From assembly GCF_010015445.1 (NCBI RefSeq), contig NC_053123.1:11729434-11793433 (forward strand): a DNA stretch of 64,000 bases, read 5' to 3'. Below, one piece after another: positions 48,536 to 58,990 of this stretch. The stretch's first letter is position 1; each line of letters begins with the position of its first letter. The notes below the pieces were generated by a model. It did not search any database and had not been told where the DNA came from. It saw only the letters and a program-made list of their open reading frames with translations. Made by a program: the position numbers and the translations under genes. Source of the stretch: Perca fluviatilis (taxonomy: Eukaryota; Chordata; Actinopteri; Perciformes; Percidae).

Positions 48536-49885
48536 TATTGGCCCTTTATGTCACGTGACATCAGGATGTGGTGCAAGCAATGTACTCCATGTGACGCAAG
48601 ACGGAGTCCCACACCTCATCAGAGAGCTCCAATGGGAACAATTGTTGCTACTGAGCCATTCCAAAAGGTTGCAGCTGACATACTTGAGCTCCCCATCACA
48701 AGTCGTGGAAACAGGTATGTGCTTGTTGTCCAAGATTATTTCTCCAAGTATGTCAACCTCTATGCCATTCCAGACCAGCGCTCCATAGCAGTTGCGAAAT
48801 GTCTGTTTGACAACTTCATCTGTGAACATGGCATCCCGGAGATGCTACACACCGATCAGGGACGTCAGTTTGAGTCTGACCTGGTGAAACATCTGTGTGA
48901 ACTGCTGGGCGTGAAGAAAACACGAACCAGCTCATATCATCCTCAGTGTGACGGCATGATCGAGAGGTTCAACAGGACACTTATTGATCAGTTAGCTAAG
49001 ACACTTCTTCAACAGCCTGGTGAATGGGATGACTGCCTCAACCAAGTTGCGTTGGCTTACAATACCAACCCTCACTCTACAACAGGTTTTACACCATTCT
49101 TCCTCACACATGGTCATGAAGCCAGGATGCCTGCCGACATGCTGTTACCTAACAACACACCATCTTCGTCTACTACAGGTTCCCCTGCTGACTATGTTGC
49201 ACGATTGACGCAGAAACTTCAGTCCGCTTTCCGTTCGGCTGCATGGAACAGAGATCGGGCCCACAATCAGCAGAAACGACAGTATGACAAGAGTAATGTT
49301 AAGCACACTCCCTATGTTCCCGGAGACCTTGTCTGGTTAAATGACCCCACTACAGCAAAGCAAAAACTTGCTCCTCACTGGAAAGGCCCCTTTGAAATAT
49401 TGGAGTGCCTTGGATCTGATGTGGATTCTCCTGGAGTGACATATAGGATTCACTACCTCCTGGATCAGTCTTATAAGTCCCAGATTGTCCACTACAACCG
49501 TCTCAGACCCTACCATGCTCCTGTGCCAGATTGTGGACATGAGGCACTTACATGTGATTCTTTGCAGCCTAAACTCCCTTGTTTGACTGCATTGTCAGGT
49601 GCTTTGCCCTTTAAGCCTTCAAAGTTGGCAACCACGAAGAGCTACAACTTATCTGGCCACAGCAGTACTCCCTCATTAACCCTTCCTACTGGCCATCCGC
49701 AACCCCGACCGCAGCCCCAATTCCGCTCTCCCCTGACTCAGTCTGGGTCTGCCCCCCCCTCTGGCCCAGTACGCCAGTTTGACACTGTCCCCTCTTCCAC
49801 GCTTCAAGGTGCTGTTTCTTCGCTACGCCCTGGGAAACGTCCAGTTAGGCCTCCCAGATTCCCTGAGGACTATGTTCTGAAGTGA
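48536..49885 (+). pseudogene. pol part 2: integrase, shifted by one frame
   Basis: Continues pol in the +1 frame relative to part 1. The zinc-finger Cys part CKQC is at residues 9-12 counted from the ATG at 48548. The catalytic triad is D44, D103 and E139, with 35 residues between the last two (DD35E), in AADILELP, HTDQGRQF and GMIERFNRTL. A GPF module (HWKGPFEIL) follows and then a proline-rich tail to the TGA at 49883-49885. Because His and Cys halves of one zinc finger lie in different frames, the shift at about 48515-48535 is a mutation of this copy (or an assembly error), not a normal junction. No chromodomain is seen. Confidence 0.92.
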
Positions 49886-49968
49886 CTCAGTTGCTTTATT
49901 GTCGTTGTTTACAGTTACTTGTTTGTTTACTTATGTATTTGCTGAGAAACGGGCGGCGTTGTGGTTTT

Positions 49969-49981
49969 GGGAGGGGAGGAA
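49969..49981 (+). promoter_or_regulatory. Polypurine tract
   Basis: GGGAGGGGAGGAA ends directly at the 3' LTR, the expected position for plus-strand priming of an LTR element. Confidence 0.9.
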
Positions 49982-50372
49982 TGTAAGGTTTAGAAGTGGA
50001 GTTAATTCATATTTGAAAGCTGTAAGGCATAGAATTTAATATAAGTTATATGTGAGTTAATTTACTAGAAATGTATTTACAATGTTTAGTCAGTTAATCA
50101 TTTACATATTTATGTTACACAATTATTAGTTACATATTTACACGTTTACACATTTAACACAGGATGTTCTGTTGAATCTGCCTCTCTGATTTCATCACGT
50201 TTACCTCGATTCGGATTGGTTAGTGAAGTCACGTGTGAGGTCCGAACAAGGAAGTGTTGTTGTTGTGAGCAGTGTGCAGTAAAGTACGGCTTGAGAAAGT
50301 TATCCGTCTCCATCCTGCTGTTTATTCTCATAAAGAGTGATCCACCACCACATATCGAACCTTCACGTTACA
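49982..50372 (+). repeat. 3' LTR of the Ty3/gypsy element
   Basis: 391 bp, TGTAAGGTTTAG...CTTCACGTTACA. Differs from the 5' LTR by +2 bp, -11 bp and about three substitutions. Followed by the CTAT target duplication. Confidence 0.95.
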
Positions 50373-50682
50373 CTATCTTTGATTGCACTCGCACATGCGC
50401 AGTATCTCAGATGTAGAGCATGTCAGCTAGCTAACTCTAGAGACAGTAAAATTAAGGCTGTTTCTCCAACTTTGGTCAGTTACAAGGCAGGATTAGCTGG
50501 GAGACTTCTAAATGAGGGCACGTAGTGTAGTTCTTTGTAGATTATGTGTTGGTGAACTTGTGTGTGTTGTAGCAGTGCTTTGCTATTGAGAACGACGTAG
50601 CATGCTAGCGTTGCGTTGCGGCTAACGCTAGCGTAGCGCTAATGCGCTTAGAGCGCTAACGGTTGTGGTTAGCCAGCTCATT

Positions 50683-50706
50683 TCGGACTGTGACGTCACA
50701 GTCCGA
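50683..50706. repeat. Perfect 24 bp palindrome with a CRE core
   Basis: TCGGACTGTGAC is followed directly by its reverse complement, with TGACGTCA at the centre (a CREB/ATF-type site). It lies in the right part of the TTAA MITE. Confidence 0.93.
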
Positions 50707-50879
50707 CATTTTGAACAGCTCACTAGGAGACTGAAAGCAGGACACATTCAGAAACCGTATCTCACTCAAAACAGCATGGATGGATTTTTTTCAAAGTTTG
50801 TATGTGTGTGGAAGCACCAGAGACACAAAAGAACACCCCAAATCCCAGAAAAAGTGTTTTTTTTTATAATATGGGCACT

Positions 50880-51463
50880 TTAATGGTGACATGAAAATTT
50901 CTATTGTGATTTTATGAATTAAATGTTTTTGGAAAAACGTCTAATTAGTTAGCTCATTGCACACTCAACACGTTCAGAATGGGTAAAGGTGGCTGAAGCC
51001 TCACCTGTTTGTGATCCTAATAAGGAGATCAGGCAGCCCGACAAGGAGGGCTTTAACGTAATTAATATTGTGTCATGGCTTAGCTGCCATACATGTAGTA
51101 TTAGATGCCCTACGGCTCTCATCAGGTCTAGCATGACGGCACTGGTAGCCCGTGACTTGGCATAAGCAGTATCTGAGGAGGAGTGCATGGGGCCCAGAGG
51201 TGCACTTGATTTGGTCATCAACATAATGAGGTAATTTTAAACAGATTGCCACTGAGACATATAATAAGCACATCATCAATGTGCTGCCCTGACCTTTACT
51301 AACAAAGCATAAAACTGTCATGCTCCTGCTTCATGTTCTCGGGGCACTAATCCTTCGTATCAAGTTTTTACTCTTTTTGCACTTTGGAATTTATGTAAAT
51401 GAATATGGATATATTGATTAAGACATACTTTCCAGAGATCCCATATCATTATTTTTGTCACCA
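50880..51463. repeat. Duplicated segment copy B, part 2 (conserved core)
   Basis: Resumes copy B after the MITE: TTAATGGTGACATGAAAATT matches copy A at about 38503-38522. The core 50951-51320 is near-identical to 38581-38950. It is broken at the right by the 1.7 kb TIR element; the copy A site reads TGTCACTTGGCAATAA. Confidence 0.88.
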
Positions 51464-53179
51464 GGGGACTGTTTCACAAAAGCAGAATATATAAATCCAG
51501 GATAACTGATAAAGCGAGGCTTGACCTAGTCTAATCTGTGCAGCCTGGCTTGGTGTGTTTCACGAAGGCCAAGCCAGGCTGAGGAGGAGCGACTAGGTTG
51601 AGCCAGGCTGAAGTAATTCGGATAGATGTGCGTTCACAGCTTTCCTCAAAAGACCGCGAGGTCAATCACAGATTTCCTGATGCTAAAATGGAGAATACGC
51701 ATTGTACATACTTTACACAGAGTGAGCAGCACCTTCTTGTGGAAGTATGATAACATGAAACAGTAATGAAAAAGTGATGTAATGAAACCGCGAGAGAAAA
51801 GCAAGGCAGACGATCGCGGACCAACTGAATGCATTAGTAGCCTAAAAATATACATTAACTGACCACTGCTCTGAATTGAGCCCGGCCGTCATAATATGTT
51901 CGAGGATTAGGTCACTAATCATTTGCACAAATTAACCGTTGTTGCCTTTAAAAGTAAGCAGAAGATAATGTTACTCAGGAAATTTACTATGGAGATAAAT
52001 TTTCTACAACACTAGAATATGATGCGTAAATATGTCTTTCACTTTGTTTCTCCCTTTCTCTCATGGGCTAAAATATAAATGACCTAAGTCATATTAACTT
52101 CCACTGCTCACTTTTAATGCAAAGTGTACAACTGTTTATTTTTGCAAACGACAAGTGACTCATTGCATGGCTTCAGTTAAGAGCAGTAGTTCAAATGGAT
52201 ATTTTTAGACTAGCATTCAGTCGGTCCGCTATTATCTGCCACGCTTTTTCCTCACGTGTTTTATTTTTTTTATATAGAGGACGAGTTTCCTGCTTTACAT
52301 ATATGCTGTCTTCCCTCGTATATATGGACATAGAAAAGAAAAAACACAGAATAAATTGGACTCTAAATAATAGAAACTATAAAGATAATTAAGTGATAAA
52401 TTTCATGCACACTGTAAACATGAATGGAACAGAGTATGTTCATCAGTTATTTCCCCCCAGCAAAGTATGAGTTTAGAAACCATTGAGGTGTCCTCTCCCT
52501 GTTGTTACATGAATGTACAGTAGGCTACACTATATAGTTACGTATTGGTTCAGTGAACTAAGACTATAATTTGGGAGGATTGTACAATTAGGATATGATC
52601 TTAAAAATGTACAATCCTCCCAAATTATAGTCGTTAAAGAATACAAAAAAAATTTATCAACTAAAATAATTTAAGGTGCATTGGTCCACTATAGGAACAC
52701 ACATGTACAACACTTTATATATTGCCCTTAGTAACTGACTTCATTTAAAACCCATTTGAAATTGTATCAGCCTTTTCTAATTATCTCAACAACTGCCATA
52801 ATATATTCATCAACCTTCCAACATCAACATGAACAGCAGTCTTCATACAGCAATATAACCGTAACATTGACTGTCCCATGAATAATTATAAAAATAATGG
52901 TCACAACTTTAAATAATAACAGTACTTAAATGAAAAGCAACATGCACCTGTTGTATTTTAATGCAGGCTGACAACAATAAGGTAAAAACCACTGCTGAGT
53001 GAACAGAAAAGGCTCCTGGATTAATAAATGCTGGCTGCTAGTTGGGACCAGGCTAGCTGTAGAGAAGAAATCTCCATGGTAACTTAGGTGCCTCTGCTCT
53101 GAGTCAAGTCTAAATTGAGCCAAGATAACTGGGAAATCCCAGCTTAATCCCTTATCTTGGTTTTGTGAAACAGGCCCCC
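51464..53179. mobile_element. 1.7 kb TIR element, 'CTGTTTCACAAAA' ends
   Basis: The left end reads GGGGACTGTTTCACAAAAGC; the complement of the right end reads GGGGGCCTGTTTCACAAAAC. Comparison with copy A shows precise insertion between GTCAC and GGCAATAA. The target duplication is about 3 bp but not clean (CAG and CCG against TTG in copy A). A Harbinger-like class would fit a 3 bp duplication, but I see no transposase or Myb-like frame. The frames inside are short and domain-free. A long hairpin is at 52562-52632. Confidence 0.8.
52562..52632. repeat. Perfect 24 bp hairpin with 23-base loop
   Basis: The arm at 52562-52585 (starts GACTATAATTTGGGAGG, ends GTAC) is exactly complementary to 52609-52632. 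The loop, 52586-52608, is AT-rich. It lies inside the 1.7 kb TIR element. Confidence 0.95.
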
Positions 53180-53297
53180 GGCAATAAATTGCATTAACAA
53201 TGTTTTTTTATCTAAATGTAAACAAAGGGGTACTAAAACCAAAGTGAAAACACCTTTGAAACCCTGTTCCAAATTGATTGGCAGGACTTTTAATATA
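53180..53297. repeat. Duplicated segment copy B, part 3
   Basis: GCAATAAATTGCATTAACAA, GTGAAAACACCTTTGAAA and CCAAATTGATTGGCAGG match copy A on both sides of its SINE. This piece therefore preserves the pre-SINE site. Confidence 0.85.
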
Positions 53298-56200
53298 AGG
53301 CCTAACAATACACAATGTGTGTTATGAATAATTTCTTATGTTGCAAAAACAGGCCTATATTTTCAATTGTGTTTAGCTGAGGAACACAATCATTTAATCA
53401 TTGAATAGTCATACTCAATAATAGGATTAAACCTGTGATTTGTATTCTGACATATTTTACCATTTAATGTAAAGTTTTCAAATCACGTCAGCTAAAAAGA
53501 ACTGATAATATGCATACTCATATATCATACACATATATATTTAGTGCAGCTAAAGATTCAGAATAACATCCTTTTAATTGGTAGTAGTACTTCTTAACTC
53601 AAACTGAATTCAGCACCAAAATTAAATCAAAATGTCATGGCTATCCATCCAATATTTGTCATGATATTTCTGTCAAGAGCAAAGTGGTAGGCCAAATTAA
53701 TTTCTCAAATAAGGCCTTTTTGTTTTTGATTCAAGATTGGTTGTATTTTCACTGAGAATCTATGAATATATGTCTTCATTTTGTATTTATTTGAAATGCT
53801 CCCATTTTCAATATGGGGAAAGATCCACCCTGCATTGAAACTGCATCACATTAAATGGTGAAACTGACAGTGCAAGCCTCTTATTTACTTTGTACAAATT
53901 GACAACCTCAAACAGAGACTCTGTTCTGACTGATGTTCTCATCTTACCGTGCCGCTGAATGAGAGATGCACACTTTATCTCTGGTCAGTGAAAAACTGTG
54001 GAGTGCTTTTGGGCGGTTACTGTATGCTAACTTGTATCCACTGTCAGGTCTCAGCAGGGTGTAGACTTATCTGAGCTGTGGGCTTTGATTTTGAGGATCC
54101 GTGTGATTTTATGTGGTTTTATGTGGTTTTATTTTTTAACTCCCCTGTACGGTTTCCTTTGCTGGTGAGAACACAATGCCGTCACAACCTCTACATCTGT
54201 TTAAATAAGAAAGATCCACCCTGAGACAACTCAGCAGCATTAACTAACAGGACGAATTAGGTACAGTTTTAAATGAATCTGTCAATGAAATAGCTCATTG
54301 TAGCCATTTGGCTCTGTGGTTAATCTCAGCATTGACCTCAGACATTTGAGAAGAACAATCAGCATTACGTCATCTTGTAAAATAATTTTCAAATGCTTGG
54401 CATAACAAATAAATTGGCCCAAAGTACAAATGTAATAATAACAACATAATAGTCCACATGCATCCCAGTCATTAGTCATCATACACAAATGCTCACTGTT
54501 GCTGGCAACAGACATTAGAGAGAATGGAGGAAAGCAGCGTGTTGAAAAATGTATTATCCATATTCTAATTCCAACCAAATCTATGTGTGTTTTGTACACT
54601 TTCTCTGCCTAGTTAATGTGAACAGGTATTTCCATTATGGATTTCTGTCTATAAATTTGATTGCATACTGCATACTTAACGTTTTTAAACATATTACTTT
54701 TGACATGTTTTTACCTGCTGTCTTTTCCCCATAGAGGTAGTGAATTGTCTCATATTTATTATCAGTAACATAGACTTGAAAAAGATGTTTTATGATGGTT
54801 TGAAAATAAACGTTTTTCTTAGATTAATGTTTCCCCCTCCTCTCAGTCCTCGTAGACAGTACAATAGATAACATTAAGCACTGCAGATTTAAAATGACAA
54901 TTTCAAACGTCACACTTTGCTCTATGATAAACAGCCCGGGGTTGGGAATGCGCACAGGAATCTGCACAAGAACTCTCCACTTATACACTTACATATCACA
55001 GGAAAAACATCTGCTAAAGCCACATTCCTGTGACGCACATAGACACACACGCACACAGACACAGGACAGATGACTGTCTTGACTCCTCGTGACATGACTA
55101 TACACTGTGATCTCCATTAGGGTTCACCCGGTGTGCAACGTCGTTCAGTCCTCTGCCTCCTAAGCCACGCTGGCCTTTGACTTGTTTACACAGATTAAAG
55201 ATGTGATGTTGAAACATGTGCTGGATCAAACAGCAGCTCTGCCGAGGTGTAACAAATGTCAGCATGATGAAGGCGAGGACTCTAATGCTGTATTATCTCT
55301 GCTACATTGTTTAGTGGATACAAGAGAGGAAGCAGGTGTGATGAATGCCCAGCAGAGACAGACACACATTTCTACCTGTCTGTGTAGGGGGAGGGGATCT
55401 TTTTAGCTGCGGGGGTGGGGTTGGGTCAGGCAATCCAATCTGAAGATGTTTGCTGGTTGACGGGGTGGAAGCAGTGAATGGACAGGGCACCGTTTGGCCC
55501 TGGGAGATTTCTGTCTGACACTGCCAGGGAGGATAGACAGGAGCGGGTCGAGGACAAAATAGGCAGGTCAGGAGCACAGGACAGACAGGTGTCACCTGAT
55601 GTATTGTGGGTTAACAGCATCCGAATGAGTTGCCATCGGCTCACCCCACAACAGAGACATCTATGAAACAAGAATGAATTCCTTCCTCTTCTCTGCATGC
55701 CTCTGATGTTACACAACTGATTATTGTGACTGATTTTATGTATGTGGAGTTTGAAACCAATTAATCTGATTATCATACAGTGATGTAATTTAGTAGACAA
55801 AAAAATCTATGTAGTCAGAAATACAATACAAGAAGATTTCCAAACTGAACAATAAAAGTATGTTTGTCAGCCTTACAGATCTTCTCAGTGCCTTCCAGAA
55901 CTAAATATTATTCATTTGATTGGTTTTGAATCTGCAACCACTATAATTAAGGTTAGGTTAAGTTTAGGTACTATAGCAACACTACTTCATGCATCAGCAC
56001 TTAACATTGGCATTGGATGTAAATCATGAGGTAGGACTAATGCATCTTATAAATAATTTTCATAATTCCTAGGGCTCATAAGTGTGACAACCAATGTTGG
56101 TTTCTTTTAACAATCACGATGGCCATTTTATATCAAACCATGATATTTCCTTAAAGGAAAAGCACATTCATCCAGTACAGCTATAACATTACATTTCATT

Positions 56201-57159
56201 GAAATTAAAAACCTTGATCACAGTCAAATTAATGTTGTCCTGACCGGTTGTTTAATATCCATTTTATTATGCATATGGCAGCTAGAGGTCTGGTTCACAT
56301 TGGTTGTGTCAGGTTTTTGAACAAATGACAAATGCTGTCATTTCTCTTGTGAGGGTCTCGTAAATACATTGTTTTCATCAGTTGAATTCCAGTACACAGC
56401 TAATATTTTATTTTTTTAAAAGTCATCCATCACAAATGCTGTATGAGTCAAGAGGCAGTCAACAACAGTTAAATTGCTTTTCAGACTCAGTTTTAGATAA
56501 TGAATCACAGTTTTATCAACAGTGAATGAGGGTGAAGCTCCCTTTTCTATTATGTAGACAGACAAAATTCCACTTGTGAAAAAAGATCATTAGATTATGT
56601 TGGTGTCAGGTTTCTGAGAGAAAAACAGGCTCTGGTTTAAACATATAATAATTACAATATAGCACACTGACCTTTTCTCTGACCCTTTTTTTAAAGGCTG
56701 CTCTACTGACGGGCTCTAATTAACATTAGCCTCCAGCAGCTGACTGGTGTCTTCTGGGAAGTAGAGAACAATCCTGGACAGGCTGTAGTCCTGTAAAACA
56801 CAGCAAAAGGCCATCAGTTAATCTGTTCATCCCCCTCCTCTCACCACCCACCTCCTTCTCCTCTTCCACTCCAGTGAAAAAAACCAGCTGGAAAGATGTT
56901 TAAAGATGCTGCCATTAGAGATGCTTTCTCTCTGTTTTTTACATAAATCTTTTCACTCCTTATTTATAACCATGAGGCTGACTGAAAGCTTGCAGCAATC
57001 ACTTAAGAAAGATGTAGGACGCGGGTAATTTCAAACAGGTTTACATAGAATGAACATGCCGATGATTTTGTTGCTGTAAAAACGTAATGTTGGTACCCAC
57101 TATGTGATCATTGTTAGGAGTGACATAATTAGACATTTGTCAGACTATGAATATCTTAC
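53298..57159 (+). other. Intron 1, no gene recognised
   Basis: About 3.9 kb without a bounded repeat or ASIC exon. GTTTTATGTG-type short repeats occur at 54106-54136. The minus frame at 55426-55800 (124 codons) has no recognisable domain. Confidence 0.4.
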
Positions 57160-57501
57160 AACATTTCTTTGTAGCAGCTAGCAGGGCGAGCTAGCTACTG
57201 GCAGGATTGAGACAGGGTAGGTGAATTTAAACGTCTTAGTTGAAAACGCATCTTGTTGTCACGTAAGAGCCCTGTTCATGTTGCACAGAAACTTTAATTT
57301 TGTGTCTGTTAAGAGGCACAAAGGCACTCTAAAACTTGCCCCGACAACTGCCGTTTTAGCTGAGTGTAAGCTCGGAGACATAGCTGCAGCTACTCCGTGT
57401 TGACGGCACCGATTCGGCTCGTTTTTTTTCTTCTATCGACTGTATTCGCATATTTATAGCGATCAAGATTAACGTAAAAATTGGCCGGAATTCTCCTTTA
57501 A
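57160..57501. repeat. Fish interspersed repeat, TTAA-ending, left end truncated
   Basis: The right end reads GGCCGGAATTCTCCTTTAA, matching from memory the terminus of a common fish element, with TTAA at 57498-57501. The interior includes CGATTCGGCTCG and TAGCGATCAAGATTAACG. A matching left terminus is not visible. Confidence 0.55.
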
Positions 57502-58990
57502 TGGAAGAGTAACATTAGATAGATGTAATACCTCTTTAACCACTTCTTTTGTTTCTTGTATGGTGCGTCGAGGGTCTATCGTGCAGATGTGAAAGACAGC
57601 CACAATACATGACATGTCCAATGTTTGTTGCCCTTTAGGCCCTGCTGCTATCAGAGCAAACACTAAAATACAGCTCAAAATGCCAGAAAGTGTTTAAATC
57701 TTCAATTTTAGTTATGCCTTTGTGCATTCTGAAGATAATGAAGACACAGCAGAACAGTCAAAACTCTTTTTGCACTAGTAAAAACTGCAAAGCGATAAAT
57801 GTGCTCAAGTGCTTAAGTTCACTGTCCTTGATCTGAGAAGCACTCGATTCAGCTGCATATTGCTGGAAGATGCCAAGGTTTAGGTCCTGATATCGCAGAA
57901 TTGTGAAGGAGGCTGTTATGGATGACTACAGACATCATCTCAATGCTGTTTTGGTGCTGTATTTACTCAGGCTTCTGTTAACCCTTACTCAGGTTGTAGT
58001 ATCAATATCGATTCTGTGTCTAAATGCTGGGCTCTGGAGCTGCCTGCCAAAGCGCTCGGAGCTCTCTGGATCTTTTCGTCTTAAATACTTTTCTTCTGAT
58101 CTGTCACACTGACCTTTTTATTTTTTAATGGCAAATAAAGATAATCGCTAAAAAAATAAACCCAAAGTGAGTTTTTACTCATCTACGATTAGTTCAGATT
58201 TTTCAGTCAGGGTCAAAACAGTTCTTCTACTTAAGGCAAACAGCAATATCTCCTCCCTCTCAAAGATAAATTCAGGTAGCGTGAAAACGATTCCCCATAC
58301 CTTCTACAATTTGTGTAGTGCTGGCAAGTACTCCCTACACACCTGCCATTTTTCACTGAAAAAAATCAATCAGCTGCATCAGGGGGACTCATTTTCATCA
58401 TCACTTCATTGGCTTTCTCCCTGGCTAAATTCTCTTTACAACTTTCTAGTGGTACAGCTGGAGGCCAGGGAGATCACAGTACATCTTAATAAGCTTGTGT
58501 TTGCATGCACTTCTTTTTTTTCTTTTTTTTGCCTTGTTAGCTGACATTTAACAAAGGCGCTCACATGTTGCTGACAAAAGCATTCCCAGAGATGCTCTTG
58601 CTAGGTGGTGCACGTACAGCTCTCTGCTTGATCTTGGCAGCTTAGAGGCATGATCATCACACAAGCGGTCAGAAGAACAACCCAGGGGACAGAGAAGCAC
58701 CCTGCTGGGATTTTCTGTTGATTTAGCAATTTTATGAATTGCTTTAATGGTCCGGCTCTTGTCTAGTTGGATAAAGTCTTGATTGATTTGTATTCAGTGT
58801 ATATAACAGCCATAACTGTAGCCAGTTTTATCTTTTTTATTACATTTACATTGAATTTAATTCAAATTAATTCAAATATTTACATTGAATTTGATTCAAA
58901 TTGATTCAAGGCTCTAGCTAGCTTCATAAACATGAACTTGAATTAGCCGCAGATGTGAGCATTTGGCTACAGTTAGCAGAAGGCTAAACT
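57502..58990 (+). other. Intron 1; short 34 bp tandem duplication
   Basis: Two copies of a 34 bp AT-rich unit (ATTTACATTGAATTTRATTC...) start at 58844 and 58878. Nothing else is recognised; frames at 57903-58544 have no domain. Confidence 0.45.

Larger units (their letters stand above)
45706..48558 (+). pseudogene. pol part 1: protease, RT, RNase H (one internal stop)
   Basis: The -1 frame relative to gag. The aspartic protease shows the active-site triplet DSG at 45898-45906. Reverse transcriptase follows from about 46690, with PMGLTNAP and the catalytic YLDD at 47170-47181. An in-frame TGA at 47248-47250 then breaks it just before the thumb region (GLKLNPSKCCF follows in the same frame). 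RNase H spans about 47590-47960, with acidic residues at TDAS (D codon 47614), RELWA and TDHKPL. The end holds the His part of the integrase zinc finger (GHPVTGHL), after which the frame is lost near 48520-48535. Length and order are normal for Ty3/gypsy pol. Confidence 0.92.
43885..50372 (+). mobile_element. Ty3/gypsy-type LTR retrotransposon, complete but mutated
   Basis: Two LTRs in direct orientation (43885-44284, 49982-50372) enclose a primer-binding site, gag, pol and a polypurine tract. It is flanked by CTAT on both sides (43881-43884 and 50373-50376), the 4 bp target duplication. The domain order protease, RT, RNase H, integrase places it in the Ty3/gypsy group. The integrase ends in a GPF module, with no chromodomain visible and no envelope-like frame after pol. 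It inserted into the TTAA MITE. LTR divergence is about three substitutions and two indels in some 390 bp, so insertion is recent. Two nonsense codons and one frameshift disable this copy. Confidence 0.95.
43679..50879. mobile_element. TTAA MITE (about 0.7 kb) split by an LTR retrotransposon
   Basis: Termini AGCGCCCATATTAT on the left and ATAATATGGGCACT on the right are inverted repeats with one mismatch, bounded by TTAA at 43675-43678 and 50880-50883. Without the LTR element (and its 4 bp duplication) the MITE is about 709 bp (43679-43884 plus 50377-50879). I recognise it as one of the most common fish non-autonomous elements. Because the TTAA is palindromic, a shorter duplication (TA or TAA) cannot be excluded; piggyBac-like is the likeliest class. 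Its right part contains a GCTAGCG-rich stretch (50602-50660) and a 24 bp palindrome. Confidence 0.85.

Noticed and set aside
48515..48558. Programmed frameshift between RNase H and integrase
   Set aside because: The two halves of the integrase zinc finger fall in different frames, which normal recoding would not do; a private indel is simpler.
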